From assembly GCA_014859465.1 (NCBI GenBank), contig JACUUF010000009.1, positions 1-57,900 of the forward strand: a DNA stretch of 57,900 bases. The letters are read 5' to 3'. A program made the translations under genes and the position numbers. Source of the stretch: Methyloprofundus sp. GTDB taxonomy: Bacteria > Pseudomonadota > Gammaproteobacteria > Methylococcales > Methylomonadaceae. The number at the start of each line of letters is the position of its first letter. Positions within the stretch are counted from its first letter, which is position 1. The notes under the pieces are model-generated. The model was not told where the DNA came from, searched no databases, and saw nothing but the letters and a program-made list of their open reading frames with translations. Below, one piece after another: positions 16,861 through 27,057 of this stretch.

Positions 16861-17856
16861 TTAATCCTTTTTACCGTGCAGTAATGCTTCAGGGTGTTGC
16901 TCTAAATAATCGGTTAATAAACGCAAAGATTTTGCCGAGCGCTGGATTTCATCTAAAGTACGGTTTAAATTTTGCTGTAAGTGCCCATCGTCATGTAGCC
17001 AGTCATCAGCACGATTGGCACTTTTTTGCATACTTAATAACGTCTGATTGGTATTCGCTAATGCCTGTCTTACTTCGAGCACCAGAGGATCTACTGTACC
17101 CTCGAGCTTATACATAAGCTGATTACTACGTTGTAGCGTTTGCTCGGCGTTAAGTGCAATCGCTTTAGCGTGTGGTTTAACTGAATGAAGTATGTCTTGC
17201 AATTGAGCCATAGAAGTTGCCAAATCCGTAATCACCTGCTTAGTTTCTTCAGAACCGGTTATTTGCTTAATATTTTTAACCGCCATCAATAACTCAGCGA
17301 ACAGTTCTTTAAAAGGAATGGCTCGAATATCTTGCATCACATCAGCAATGCTGTTTTGCACTTCCGCACTATTCGAGGCAATGGCAGGCAATTCGGCATA
17401 ATTTTCATTTAGACCGGTTAAAATCGCAGGCGTATCAGGCCTTAGTAAGGACTGCACATATAACTGTCCTGTTACTAAGCTGGTATATTGCAACTGCATA
17501 CGCAAACCATTTTTGACCAACTGCTCCAGCAACGTATGCTTATTAGCTGATTCTTGAAGCGGCAAAAACTGCTGACACTTAGCATGATCTATTTCAATAA
17601 AAACAGGGGTTAATATTTGTTTGGTTTGGGGATGTAGCTGTACTTGAATATCGGTGACTTTACCAATGGGCACACCTTGCATTTTTACTAAAGCTCCGAC
17701 ATTCAAACCATTGACTGATTCATTGAAGTAAATCACGAACTGGGATTTTTCAGTAAACCATTTACCACTGGTAAACACAGTGAGACCTACTAGAGCTATG
17801 AATACCGCGCCCAGAACAAAAACACCAATAACCGTTGGGTTCGCTTGTTTACTCAT
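16861..17856 (-). CDS. MCE domain protein (MlaD/PqiB-like substrate carrier)
   Basis: A 331-residue periplasmic lipid-carrier subunit. One N-terminal helix (about residues 8-27) is followed by a single MCE domain, with VNGLNVGALVKMQGVPIGKVTDIQV diagnostic of the family. A long helical C-terminal region with a helical needle character then reaches the end (about residues 150-330). It is longer than E. coli MlaD (about 180 residues), fitting the group with extended helices that reach toward the outer membrane. The ATG overlaps the ATPase gene by 8 nt. Together with the ATPase, permease and PqiC-like lipoprotein it forms a phospholipid transport system. Confidence 0.9.
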   Translation of the reverse strand: MSKQANPTVIGVFVLGAVFIALVGLTVFTSGKWFTEKSQFVIYFNESVNGLNVGALVKMQGVPIGKVTDIQVQLHPQTKQILTPVFIEIDHAKCQQFLPLQESANKHTLLEQLVKNGLRMQLQYTSLVTGQLYVQSLLRPDTPAILTGLNENYAELPAIASNSAEVQNSIADVMQDIRAIPFKELFAELLMAVKNIKQITGSEETKQVITDLATSMAQLQDILHSVKPHAKAIALNAEQTLQRSNQLMYKLEGTVDPLVLEVRQALANTNQTLLSMQKSANRADDWLHDDGHLQQNLNRTLDEIQRSAKSLRLLTDYLEQHPEALLHGKKD

Positions 17857-18601
17857 GGGTTCCTCGACTTAAAAATTGTTGCACAATAGGGTTTGGACAG
17901 TCTTTTAACAACTCTTTGGGCGCACCTTGGGCAATTAAGGTTTTACTCATGGTGTCGAGAAAAATAGCATCCGTACCAATGGCAAATAAACTCGGTAAAT
18001 CATGGGTGACGACGACAATAGTCGTGCCTAAACTTGCTTGTATACTCAAAATCAAATCATCTAATAATTTAGCACTGACCGGATCTAAGCCTGCGGAAGG
18101 CTCATCAAAAAATAAAATCTCAGGGTCTAAAGCCAAAGCCCGCGCTAGCCCTGCCCTTTTTTTCATACCACCACTAATTTCTGAAGGGTAATACGCTTCA
18201 AAGCCAACTAAACCGACTAAGGCTAATTTAAAATAAGCCAGCCCCTGAATTTCATGTTCACTTAAATCAGTATATTCTTTTAAGGGTAAAGCGATATTTT
18301 CCGCCAAAGTTAAAGAACTCCATAAGGCACCGCTCTGATACATAACACCGTTGCTCCGCATGATTTTCTTACGCTCTGCATCAGAAATAGTCCATAAATT
18401 CGCATCCTGATAATAAATCTCACCTTTAGCAGGCTTTTTCAAGCCCAACAGATGTCTGAGTAAGGTACTCTTGCCACAACCATTACCACCCATGACGATA
18501 AAAATATCGCCTTTGTGGATCTTAAAATTCAATTGCTGCTGGATAACGAAATGGTCATACGCCATGGTCAAATCTTTTACTGCTATATGCACTTCCTTCA
18601 T
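17849..18601 (-). CDS. ABC transporter ATPase, MlaF-like
   Basis: A 250-residue ATPase powering the MCE lipid transporter. Walker A is GGNGCGKST, the Q-loop lies at about residue 88 (MYQSGALWSSLTLAEN), the signature is SGGMKKR, Walker B is ILFFDEP and the H-loop is VVVTHD. The SGGMKKR signature is typical of the MlaF/MkL group. It starts 1 nt after the permease gene end and overlaps the MCE gene by 8 nt, consistent with one tightly coupled operon. The gene symbol is left empty because paralogous MCE operons exist in gammaproteobacteria. Confidence 0.92.
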   Translation of the reverse strand: MKEVHIAVKDLTMAYDHFVIQQQLNFKIHKGDIFIVMGGNGCGKSTLLRHLLGLKKPAKGEIYYQDANLWTISDAERKKIMRSNGVMYQSGALWSSLTLAENIALPLKEYTDLSEHEIQGLAYFKLALVGLVGFEAYYPSEISGGMKKRAGLARALALDPEILFFDEPSAGLDPVSAKLLDDLILSIQASLGTTIVVVTHDLPSLFAIGTDAIFLDTMSKTLIAQGAPKELLKDCPNPIVQQFLSRGTHE

Positions 18602-18602
18602 A

Positions 18603-19730
18603 TTAAAAGCCTATGATTTGATAAACCACGGTCAATATTGCATCAGCCACAACAATACTAACAATACCCGCGACCACGGCGGCTGTAGCGGCATCGCCGA
18701 CCGAAGAAGAGCTGCGCCCGCACTGCATACCACTCAAACAACCTGATAAAGCGACTAGCACACCAAAGACGCAGCTTTTTATTAACCCCGTTAAGAAATC
18801 GTTTAATTCTAAGGCGGATTTAGTTTGTATTAAATACTCGACCATTGAAAGATCGAGCAAGCTCACGCTAACCATTAACCCCCCTAAAATACCCATAAAA
18901 TCAGCATACAAGCATAATAAGGGCAGCATAAAAATCAGTGCTAACATGCGCGGTAAGACCAGAAAATCTATCGGCGAAATCCCTAAGGTTTCCAGCGCAT
19001 CAATTTCTTCATTAACCTGCATAGAGCCAAGTTGTGATGCAAAAGCAGCTCCGGTACGACCCGCCATAATAATCGCAGTCATCATTGCGCCCATTTCTCT
19101 CGCCATACCTAAGCCAACCAAATTAGCGACATAAATCTGCGCACCAAAAATCTTTAATTGCATCGCCCCGACAAAAGCTAAAATCAAGCCCACTAATAGA
19201 CTAATCAAAGTGACAATCGCTAAAGCACCAGGGCCGCATTCCTGCATAATAAGCCACAAATCTCGCTGCCGAAAGCAGGCTTTGCCACGGGTTAGGCGCC
19301 CGGCACTTAGACAAACTTCACCAACAAAGGCGAGCATCTTTTGAGTTTCACTGTAAAAAAACAGTGTTGCTAGTCCTAAGCGGGCAACAAATGAGCTTTC
19401 TTGTTTTTCCTTATTGCCACTTTCGCGCACAGGAAACGCAGATGCTTGTTTTAATAAGCCTTGTGCAGCAGCGGGTAACGCGGTCATATTTAAAGTTATC
19501 GCGTGTTGCTGACAATATTTTTCCAGCTCAAACAGAAATAAAACCAAGCGGCTATCCCAGCCTCCTAACTGGTCGCTATTTAAATGGAGCTGCGCGCAAC
19601 TGTGCTGCTGCAATCGCTGTTTTACGTCTTCAATATCGGGCACCATATTGCCCATCATCCAGTCACCTTGTAGCTCAGCTTCGGCAATATTTTGTTCACA
19701 CTTTACTAAGTTAAACTGACATTTTTTCAA
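18603..19730 (-). CDS. MlaE-like ABC permease with N-terminal STAS-like domain
   Basis: A permease of the MlaE (YrbE) family. The first 110 or so residues form a STAS-like domain (LHLNSDQLGGWDSRLVLFLFELE), i.e. a MlaB-like module fused to the permease. The rest has five or six helices with the family block EMGAMMTAIIMAGRTGAAFASQLGSMQVNEEIDALETLG spread over about residues 225-265. I favour the TTG at 19730, with TAGGA 7 nt upstream; another TTG lies at 19745. It is first in the operon, which lacks a separate mlaB, as expected if the STAS part replaces it. Confidence 0.9.
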   Translation of the reverse strand: MKKCQFNLVKCEQNIAEAELQGDWMMGNMVPDIEDVKQRLQQHSCAQLHLNSDQLGGWDSRLVLFLFELEKYCQQHAITLNMTALPAAAQGLLKQASAFPVRESGNKEKQESSFVARLGLATLFFYSETQKMLAFVGEVCLSAGRLTRGKACFRQRDLWLIMQECGPGALAIVTLISLLVGLILAFVGAMQLKIFGAQIYVANLVGLGMAREMGAMMTAIIMAGRTGAAFASQLGSMQVNEEIDALETLGISPIDFLVLPRMLALIFMLPLLCLYADFMGILGGLMVSVSLLDLSMVEYLIQTKSALELNDFLTGLIKSCVFGVLVALSGCLSGMQCGRSSSSVGDAATAAVVAGIVSIVVADAILTVVYQIIGF

Positions 19731-19830
19731 TGCTAATCCTACCAATCACAACAGGCACTGAAGCGTACCATTCATTTTTTAAATTACCATATCACAGCCA
19801 AACACATACAAATAAAAACCATAAATACGG

Positions 19831-19836
19831 TATAAT
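19831..19836 (+). promoter_or_regulatory. -10 element of the putative pepA promoter
   Basis: A perfect TATAAT, preceded by CGG, lies 36 bp before the pepA ATG. No good -35 was found at the right distance, so the promoter may depend on an activator or another element. The spacer also carries the divergent MCE operon's start region. Confidence 0.45.
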
Positions 19837-19871
19837 CGAAGCCATTTTAACCCTATAACACAGAGAGCTTT

Positions 19872-21359
19872 ATGGATTATTTATTAGCTAATACCCCTTT
19901 AGAATCGTTAGAAACTGAATGTCTTATTGTTGCTGTATACGCAGATAAGCAACTCAGCAGCGAAGCCCATCACTTAGATAAGCTCACTAACCACTTAATT
20001 ACAAATATTGTCGAGCGTGGCGATATTAAAGGTAAAGTCGCGGACACTTTGCTAATCAGCTATTTACCACACGCCAATATTAAACGCGTATTATTGGTTG
20101 GCTTAGGTCATGCCGACAAAGTAAGCGCGAAAGATTACCGTAAAGCATTAACCGCTGCCGCAAATGCGCTAAAAGCGACACAAATTACCAGTGCCGTCTG
20201 TTGTTTAGCTGAAAATGCCGTAAAAGATCAAAACAATACATGGAAAGCGCGCCAAATCATTGAAGCCGTTGATGCGGTTTTCTACCAATTTAATGAATGC
20301 AAAAGCAAACCGGCTGATAACCACAGCTTAACGCAATTTAGTTTGCATGCGGCTACTGAAGCCTCTGAAATTGAAATGGGTATTGCACAAGGTAAAGCGA
20401 TTGCTCAAGGTGTCGCTTTAGCAAAACATGTCTCTGATTTACCCGGCAACTATTGCACTCCAACTTATCTTGCGGAACAAGCTATCGCAATCGCCAAGCA
20501 ACATGACAAGCTAAACGCGCATATTTTAGAAGAAGCAGATATGCAAGAGCTAGGCATGGGTTCTTTACTCTCAGTAAGTCGCGGTAGCCGCCAAGCCGCT
20601 AAATTAATTACCCTAGAATATAAAGGCGCAGCTAAAGACCTTAAACCGATTGTTTTTGTCGGTAAAGGCTTAACTTTTGATGCCGGCGGCATTTCATTAA
20701 AACCCGGCGCTGGCATGGATGAAATGAAATACGATATGTGTGGTAGCGCCGCTGTTTTAGGGGCATTACAAGCGGCTGCCGAATTGCAGTTACCGTTAAA
20801 TATCGTAGGCATTATTCCCTCCTCAGAAAATCTGCCCGATGGCGCTGCCAATAAGCCAGGCGATATTGTTACTAGCATGGCCGGCTTAACTATCGAAATT
20901 CTCAACACTGATGCCGAAGGTCGCTTGCTGCTGTGTGATGCACTGACTTATGCCAAAAAATATAACCCAGATGTGGTGATTGATATGGCCACCTTAACCG
21001 GTGCATGTTTAATCGCTTTAGGCCGTGTACCCAGTGGTTTATTAGGTAATGACGATAAGCTATGCAATGATTTATTCAATGCCAGTGAAACAGCGCTTGA
21101 TAGCGTATGGCGTTTACCGCTTTGGGAAGAATACCAAGAACAATTAAAATCTAATTTTGCGGATATTGCTAATATTGGCGGGCGCGATGCGGGTACGATT
21201 ACTGCCGCGTGTTTTCTCTCACGTTTTACCGAAGACTATCAGTGGGCTCATTTGGATATCGCCGGTACAGCCTGGAAAACAGGCGATGCTAAAGGCGCAA
21301 CGGGGCGTCCCGTGCCGTTATTAGTGCAATATTTATTAAACCGTGTCAATGCTGCCTAA
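19872..21359 (+). CDS. pepA: leucyl aminopeptidase (M17 cytosol aminopeptidase)
   Basis: A 495-residue dinuclear-metal aminopeptidase of family M17 that removes N-terminal residues from peptides. In several gammaproteobacteria PepA is also a DNA-binding regulator and Xer accessory factor. The catalytic domain shows [18 protein letters not shown] with its metal-binding Lys/Asp, [15 protein letters not shown], the family signature NTDAEGRL at about residue 347, and [11 protein letters not shown]. The N-terminal macro-like domain occupies residues 1-170. It leads pepA-holC-valS, a conserved gammaproteobacterial order, and overlaps holC. Confidence 0.97.
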   Translation: MDYLLANTPLESLETECLIVAVYADKQLSSEAHHLDKLTNHLITNIVERGDIKGKVADTLLISYLPHANIKRVLLVGLGHADKVSAKDYRKALTAAANALKATQITSAVCCLAENAVKDQNNTWKARQIIEAVDAVFYQFNECKSKPADNHSLTQFSLHAATEASEIEMGIAQGKAIAQGVALAKHVSDLPGNYCTPTYLAEQAIAIAKQHDKLNAHILEEADMQELGMGSLLSVSRGSRQAAKLITLEYKGAAKDLKPIVFVGKGLTFDAGGISLKPGAGMDEMKYDMCGSAAVLGALQAAAELQLPLNIVGIIPSSENLPDGAANKPGDIVTSMAGLTIEILNTDAEGRLLLCDALTYAKKYNPDVVIDMATLTGACLIALGRVPSGLLGNDDKLCNDLFNASETALDSVWRLPLWEEYQEQLKSNFADIANIGGRDAGTITAACFLSRFTEDYQWAHLDIAGTAWKTGDAKGATGRPVPLLVQYLLNRVNAA

Positions 21360-21780
21360 GGTTAATTTCTATGTCTTGTCGTCCCAGTCCGAACAGGGAC
21401 GACAACTGTTTGCTTGTAAATTAGCCGAAAAAGCGTTTCGTCTCGGCTTTAAAGCCTATATCTTGACAGATACACTACAACAAGCAGAGCAATTAGACAC
21501 ACTGCTCTGGACTTTTCGTGCCAACAGTTTTGTGCCCCACGAAATTTATCAGAGTGACTTACCCAGCTTTGCGAATGCCGTTATAATTGGCACTCAGCAA
21601 GCGCCTGAAGCCTGGCAACATACCTTGATTAATTTATCAACTCATTGCCCGGAACAGATCCATCAATCAAAGCAGATTTTTGAACTGTTAGATAATGATG
21701 AAACGCACAAACAAGCCGGTCGCAAACGCTATCGTTTGTACCAGCAACAAGGCATAACACCGAATACGCATAACATGTAA
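21349..21780 (+). CDS. holC: DNA polymerase III chi subunit
   Basis: The accessory clamp-loader subunit that binds SSB and, with psi, links it to the clamp loader. The roughly 143-residue protein has the chi features [39 protein letters not shown] and a C-terminal [10 protein letters not shown]. Both a GTG at 21343 and the ATG at 21349 are possible; I use the ATG, which overlaps pepA by 11 nt. The helicase YoaA, known in E. coli to bind chi in place of psi, is also encoded in this window (30149-32068). Confidence 0.92.
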   Translation: MLPKVNFYVLSSQSEQGRQLFACKLAEKAFRLGFKAYILTDTLQQAEQLDTLLWTFRANSFVPHEIYQSDLPSFANAVIIGTQQAPEAWQHTLINLSTHCPEQIHQSKQIFELLDNDETHKQAGRKRYRLYQQQGITPNTHNM

Positions 21781-21789
21781 CCTCAATAT

Positions 21790-21866
21790 GTTGTAGGTTG
21801 GCTTAGCTTATCTAAGCCTAGCGCAGATAAGGTTATCCGACAGCGCTAAGTATTGTGCCGGATAAC
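21790..21866. repeat. REP-like cluster of inverted repeats upstream of valS
   Basis: Three small palindromic elements are packed here: GGCTTAG/CTAAGCC, TAGCGC/GCGCTA, and GTTATCCG/CGGATAAC (21832-21866). The phrase GTAGGTTGGCTTAG and the repeated CGGATAA resemble interspersed palindromic elements found between bacterial genes. It lies between holC and valS and ends about 75 nt before the valS ATG, so it could influence coupling of the two. Confidence 0.45.
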
Positions 21867-21939
21867 ATTTTTATTGCTGCGCCATAAAAAGCCAATCCAA
21901 TTTACTAAACTTAATAAACCTAATTTAAAAGTCGCACTC

Positions 21940-24750
21940 ATGGATAAAACATATACCCCCACCGACATCGAACAACGCTGGTATAACACTTGGGAAGAAA
22001 AAGGTTATTTCTCTGCTAAACAAGAAGGCGAATCTTTTTGCATTATGATTCCGCCACCGAATGTCACGGGTAGTTTACACATGGGACACGCATTCCAAGA
22101 TACTATTATGGATGCCCTCACCCGTTATCAGCGCATGAAGGGCAAGAGCACTTTATGGCAGCCTGGTACCGATCATGCCGGGATTGCCACGCAAATGGTG
22201 GTTGAGCGCTTAATTAATAAAGAAGGTAAAACGCGCCATGATTATGGCCGTGAAGCCTTCATTCAACGTATTTGGGAATGGAAAGCAGAATCCGGCGGTA
22301 CTATTACCAAACAATTACGCCGCATGGGTGCGTCTTTAGACTGGCAGCGTGAACGCTTTACTATGGATGACGGCCTTTCCGAAGCCGTTAAAGAAGTGTT
22401 TGTGACTTTACACGAAGAAGGCTTGATTTACCGTGGTAAACGGTTAGTTAACTGGGATCCTGTTTTGCACACAGCGGTTTCCGATTTAGAAGTATTATCC
22501 GCAGAAGAAAATGGCTTTATGTGGCATATGCGTTATCCATTAGCCAATGGTGAAGGCCATTTAATTGTCGCCACCACACGCCCAGAAACTATGCTCGGTG
22601 ATGCCGCGGTAGCGATTCACCCTGCTGATGCGCGTTATCAACATTTACTCGGTCAATTTATTAAATTGCCGCTATCGGGTCGTTTAATTCCAATTATTGC
22701 CGATGACTATGTCGATCCAGAATTTGGTACCGGTTGTGTGAAAATCACCCCTGCCCATGACTTTAATGACTACGAAGTCTGGTCGCGCCATAAAAACATC
22801 TCTGCCATTCAAGATCAAACCCATGGCGGTTTAATTAACTTGTTTACCGTGGATGCTGCTATTCGCAGCAATGAAGTCGAAGAAGGTAATTTAATTCCTG
22901 CTGCTTATGTCGGTTTAGATCGTGTTGCGGCGCGTAAACAAATCGTTGCTGATCTTGATGCTTTAGGCTTATTAGACAAAGTGGTTGATCATAAATTAAT
23001 GGTGCCCCGCGGCGATCGCTCGGGCAGCATTATTGAGCCTTTATTAACCGATCAATGGTACGTTAAAGTTGCACCTTTGGCAGAGCCTGCAATTGAAGCC
23101 GTGAAAAGCGGTGAAATTCAATTTGTACCGGACAACTGGAAAAACACCTACTACGATTGGATGAATAATATTCAGGACTGGTGTATTTCTCGGCAAATCT
23201 GGTGGGGACACCGAATCCCTGCTTGGTACGATGAGCAAGACAATATTTATGTTGGTCGCTCAGAAGCCGAAGTACGAAAAAAACATCAGCTAGCCGCAGA
23301 TTACCCCTTGCGCCAAGATGAAGATGTTTTAGATACCTGGTTTTCATCCGCTTTATGGCCGTTTTCTACCTTAGGCTGGCCGGAAAAAACACCTGAATTA
23401 GCCCAACATTACCCAACCAGTGTTTTAGTCACAGGCTTTGATATTATTTTCTTTTGGGTCGCGCGCATGATTATGATGGGGCAGAAATTCATGGGTGAAG
23501 TGCCGTTCAAAAAGATTTACATTCATGGCTTGGTGCGTGATGCACAAGGCCAAAAAATGTCTAAATCTAAAGGTAATGTTTTAGATCCGATTGATTTAAT
23601 TGATGGGATTAGCTTAGAAGATTTAGTCACTAAACGCACAGCCGGCATGATGCAGCCGCATTTAGCCGAGAAAATCGAAAAAGCCACGCGCAAAGAATAC
23701 CCTGAAGGCATTCCCGCCTATGGAACCGATGCGTTACGTTTTACCTTTGCTTCATTAGCCTCAACGGGACGTGATATTCGTTTAGACAGCGACCGCCTTT
23801 TTGGCTACCGTAATTTCTGTAATAAATTATGGAATGCAGCACGTTTTGTACTAATGAACACTGAAGAGCAAGATTGCGCTGTCAACGGTGCTGATCTGGA
23901 ATACAGCGAAGCGGATAAGTGGATTGTTTCGCGCTTAAATCAAGTCATTGCCTCGACAACCGATGCCATTGACAACTATCGCTTTGATCACGCGGCGCAG
24001 GAAATTTATGAATTTACTTGGAATGAGTATTGCGATTGGTATTTAGAATTATCTAAAATTTCTCTGCAATCTGATAATGCAGCACTACAACGCGGCACAC
24101 GTCAGACTTTATTGTCAGTTTTAGAAACCATCTTACGGCTTGCGCATCCGATTATGCCGTTTATTACCGAAGAAATTTGGCAACGGGTTGCACCATTAGC
24201 CGGCGTTAATGCCGAAACGATTATGCTACAGCCTTATCCCATTACAGATCAAACGCAAATTGATGCACAGGCAGTCGATGCGATTGAATGGACCAAACAA
24301 TTTATTTTAGGCGTGCGCCGTATCCGTGGCGAAATGAATATTGCCCCAGGCAAGCCGCTACCCGTGTTATTAGAAAATGTGACTGAAGCCGATGAAAATC
24401 ATTTGATACAAGCACGGTTGTATCTACAAAAACTAGGTCGCATCGAATCGATTACCTGTTTAAAAGCAGATGAAATTGCCCCTGAATCGGCTATTTCTTT
24501 AGTTAATGAATTACGTATTTTAATCCCCATGGCGGGTTTGATTGATAAAGAAGCCGAAATTACCCGCTTAGAAAAAGAAATTCTGAAACTAGAAAAAGAT
24601 TTACCGCGTATCGAAGGGAAATTAAATAATCCAGGCTTTGTTGATAAAGCACCTGAAGAAGTACTTAATAAAGAGAAGGAAAAATTAGCGACATTGCGTT
24701 CGTCATTAACTAATTTTAATGAGCAATTAGTTAAAATTCGCGCCCTTTAA
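21940..24750 (+). CDS. valS: valyl-tRNA synthetase
   Basis: Charges tRNA-Val and edits misactivated threonine. The 936-residue class I synthetase has [15 protein letters not shown] (HIGH motif, about residues 40-50), KMSKSKGN (about 540), an editing domain with [11 protein letters not shown], a tRNA anticodon-binding domain, and a C-terminal coiled coil from about residue 870 ([20 protein letters not shown]). I chose the ATG at 21940 ([15 protein letters not shown]), because the 29 residues readable upstream are not conserved and lie in REP-like sequence. Confidence 0.97.
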   Translation: MDKTYTPTDIEQRWYNTWEEKGYFSAKQEGESFCIMIPPPNVTGSLHMGHAFQDTIMDALTRYQRMKGKSTLWQPGTDHAGIATQMVVERLINKEGKTRHDYGREAFIQRIWEWKAESGGTITKQLRRMGASLDWQRERFTMDDGLSEAVKEVFVTLHEEGLIYRGKRLVNWDPVLHTAVSDLEVLSAEENGFMWHMRYPLANGEGHLIVATTRPETMLGDAAVAIHPADARYQHLLGQFIKLPLSGRLIPIIADDYVDPEFGTGCVKITPAHDFNDYEVWSRHKNISAIQDQTHGGLINLFTVDAAIRSNEVEEGNLIPAAYVGLDRVAARKQIVADLDALGLLDKVVDHKLMVPRGDRSGSIIEPLLTDQWYVKVAPLAEPAIEAVKSGEIQFVPDNWKNTYYDWMNNIQDWCISRQIWWGHRIPAWYDEQDNIYVGRSEAEVRKKHQLAADYPLRQDEDVLDTWFSSALWPFSTLGWPEKTPELAQHYPTSVLVTGFDIIFFWVARMIMMGQKFMGEVPFKKIYIHGLVRDAQGQKMSKSKGNVLDPIDLIDGISLEDLVTKRTAGMMQPHLAEKIEKATRKEYPEGIPAYGTDALRFTFASLASTGRDIRLDSDRLFGYRNFCNKLWNAARFVLMNTEEQDCAVNGADLEYSEADKWIVSRLNQVIASTTDAIDNYRFDHAAQEIYEFTWNEYCDWYLELSKISLQSDNAALQRGTRQTLLSVLETILRLAHPIMPFITEEIWQRVAPLAGVNAETIMLQPYPITDQTQIDAQAVDAIEWTKQFILGVRRIRGEMNIAPGKPLPVLLENVTEADENHLIQARLYLQKLGRIESITCLKADEIAPESAISLVNELRILIPMAGLIDKEAEITRLEKEILKLEKDLPRIEGKLNNPGFVDKAPEEVLNKEKEKLATLRSSLTNFNEQLVKIRAL

Positions 24751-24774
24751 TAAGCGTCTGCTAAAGATCTAACA

Positions 24775-26199
24775 GTGAACTCAGAACCTACAAGCCTAGC
24801 TGGCTGGGCGCAAAAATTACATGAAGAGGATATGCCCATTTTCTCTAATACTTCATGTCAAATCCAGTCAGTTTTAGCAGATAATAGAAAAGGGGCAATG
24901 GATCTTGCATCGGTTATTATGCAAGATCCAAATTTGACCGCTAAACTGCTAAAAATGAGTAATAGCTCGTACTACAATCCGTCCAACCAAAAAATGGTCA
25001 CGATTTCACGCTCTATTGTTATTTTAGGCTCTACCCTGATCAGTGAGATCACCCTCGCCTGCTCGTTTTTTGAAACTATTTTATCGCACAAAAACAAACA
25101 TAAAGCCAATGAGGAAATAGCCAATGCAATCCACGCTGCCGTACAGGCGAAATCACTCGCTATTTTAAGCAATGACAACTCTCCTGAAGAAGTCTTTATT
25201 GCAGCATTGCTGCATAATCTTGGGGATATAGCTTTTTGGTGTTTCAGCGAAACACAAGGTGAATCGATATTAGCTCAAATACAATCTGGAAAAACAAAAA
25301 AAGTTGCGGAACGAGAGGTACTCGGTTTTCACTTGAGCAGCCTGAGCATTGAACTCTGCCGGTTATTTCAGTTAAGTGGCCTAATAAAAGAGTCGATCAA
25401 TAATATCAGCAACAATAGAACTCACTTAGTTACACTCAGCCATGCAATCAGTCAGGCAAGTAAACAGGGCTGGGAATCAGAAAGCATGAATCATTGCCTA
25501 TCTGAATTAGCAAAAATCAGCACATTACCCATTAAAACGTTAAAAAAAACACTACAAAAAAACACTACTTTAGCCGTTAAAATTGCTCAACAATTTGGTG
25601 CGTATGAGGCTTCCAATTTTATTCAAACAAATGCTCAGAGCACCGAAAATACATTAGAAAGCAGAGAACAATCTGTATCAACAACCGATACAAAGCAGCT
25701 ACAATTTCAGATATTTCAAGATATTAGTAATTTACTCTGCGAGAAAATTGACCTAAATCTATTATTTGAAACAGTGGTAGAAGGTATTCATCGTGGCCTT
25801 AGTATGGATAGAAGCTGTTTTATGCTGGCAACACCAAGGAAAGATAAGCTTAATGAAAAATTTTCATTTGGCTGGAATAAAGAAGCTATGCATCAAAAAA
25901 TATCCTTTACTTTATCGCCTAATCCACCCAACTTATTTTTTTATGTTAGCCAATCGAATCAAGCCTTATGGGCAACACCAACAGAGCATAAAGCTTATTA
26001 CACGCCACACATTATTAATACACTAGGCAATATTGAATGCTTTCTACTGCCTCTGTACACTGAAAATAAATTCATTGGCATCATTTATGCTGACCGAGCC
26101 ATAAGCCATAACGCGCTGACTCAAGATGACTTCAAGACCGCGCAACATTTTGCCCAACAGGCTACATTAGGCCTAAACCTTTACCGTATAAACAAATGA
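24775..26199 (+). CDS. HDOD-GAF signalling protein
   Basis: A 474-residue cytoplasmic protein. Residues about 15-215 form an HDOD domain (VIMQDPNLTAKLLKMSNSSYY and AALLHNLGDIAF), a non-catalytic relative of HD phosphohydrolases used in signalling. After a linker, residues about 310-470 form a GAF domain (ILFETVVEGIHRGLSMDRSCFML-like start; FLLPLYTENKFIGIIYADR). It likely senses a small ligand and relays through protein contacts. The GTG at 24775 is 24 nt after valS, with a weak ribosome binding site. Its stop overlaps the start of the double-receiver gene (ATGA), so the two products probably act together. Relation to the following pilBC is positional. Confidence 0.82.
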   Translation: MNSEPTSLAGWAQKLHEEDMPIFSNTSCQIQSVLADNRKGAMDLASVIMQDPNLTAKLLKMSNSSYYNPSNQKMVTISRSIVILGSTLISEITLACSFFETILSHKNKHKANEEIANAIHAAVQAKSLAILSNDNSPEEVFIAALLHNLGDIAFWCFSETQGESILAQIQSGKTKKVAEREVLGFHLSSLSIELCRLFQLSGLIKESINNISNNRTHLVTLSHAISQASKQGWESESMNHCLSELAKISTLPIKTLKKTLQKNTTLAVKIAQQFGAYEASNFIQTNAQSTENTLESREQSVSTTDTKQLQFQIFQDISNLLCEKIDLNLLFETVVEGIHRGLSMDRSCFMLATPRKDKLNEKFSFGWNKEAMHQKISFTLSPNPPNLFFYVSQSNQALWATPTEHKAYYTPHIINTLGNIECFLLPLYTENKFIGIIYADRAISHNALTQDDFKTAQHFAQQATLGLNLYRINK

Positions 26200-26984
26200 C
26201 TACACAATATGCCAATTTGCACGTTATCCTTGTTGAACCGTCAACAACTCAACAGCATATTATTAGGAACTATCTAGTCCAGTCAGGCATCACAACTATT
26301 ATCTGCTGTACCTCAGGCGCTGAGCTATTTGCAAATCTTAGTGAAGTACAACCCGACTTAATTATTAGCGCCATGTACTTACCCGATATGACCGGTAGCG
26401 AACTGGTTTATAAATTACGTGAAGAAGATCAGTACGATATGGCTTTCATGCTGATATCCAGCGAAACCAACCTATCCAGTTTAGAACCGATTCGCCAAGC
26501 AGGCGCTATCGCAATTCTGCCTAAACCATTTACAGCTGAAGAATTACAAATCGCCTTATCAGCAACCGTTGATTATCTTAATCCAAAAAAAGCGAGATTA
26601 GATCACCTCGATATTGAAGATATTGCCGTCTTACTCGTTGATGATAGCCCGCTTGCTCTAAAATACATTAGCAAAATTCTCAATGATATTGGCATTGAGA
26701 ATATTACTCAGGTAAATGATGGCAGTGCCGCCATTCTTTTACTTCAGGAATGCTATTTTGACTTAATTATCACTGATTATAATATGCCTGATGTCGACGG
26801 CTTGCAGCTAACTACCTTTATACGCGGTCAAAGTGAACAAAAAACCATCCCAATTATCATGATTACCAGCGAGCAAAACAGTCAACGTTTAGCCGCTATC
26901 CAACATGCGGGAGTCTCTGCTATTTTAGATAAACCCTTTGAACCAGCCTCAATACGTAACTTTATCATTAATTTACTTAATTAA
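26196..26984 (+). CDS. double receiver-domain (REC-REC) protein, first domain degenerate
   Basis: A 262-residue protein with two CheY-like domains and no output domain. The second REC (about residues 143-262) is complete: LLVDDS acidic pocket, DLIITDYNMP with phospho-acceptor Asp194, and LDKPF with the conserved lysine. The first (about 5-125) has VEPS in place of the acidic pair, and Ala59 stands where the acceptor aspartate should be (DLIISAMYLPD), while LPKPF is kept. So the first is a pseudo-receiver. The gene overlaps the HDOD-GAF gene by 4 nt, and the pair may form one relay unit. PilB/PilC lie next, so control of pilus function is a reasonable but unproven guess. Confidence 0.85.
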   Translation: MTTQYANLHVILVEPSTTQQHIIRNYLVQSGITTIICCTSGAELFANLSEVQPDLIISAMYLPDMTGSELVYKLREEDQYDMAFMLISSETNLSSLEPIRQAGAIAILPKPFTAEELQIALSATVDYLNPKKARLDHLDIEDIAVLLVDDSPLALKYISKILNDIGIENITQVNDGSAAILLLQECYFDLIITDYNMPDVDGLQLTTFIRGQSEQKTIPIIMITSEQNSQRLAAIQHAGVSAILDKPFEPASIRNFIINLLN

Positions 26985-27057
26985 TTATGAACTACTTGGC
27001 TAACAGGCCAGTTTCATCTATATTTATTCACATAGCTAATAAAAAAATCAATAATTT

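Noticed and set aside
20465..20908. Minus-strand 147-codon frame inside pepA
   Set aside because: Antisense shadow of the PepA catalytic domain.
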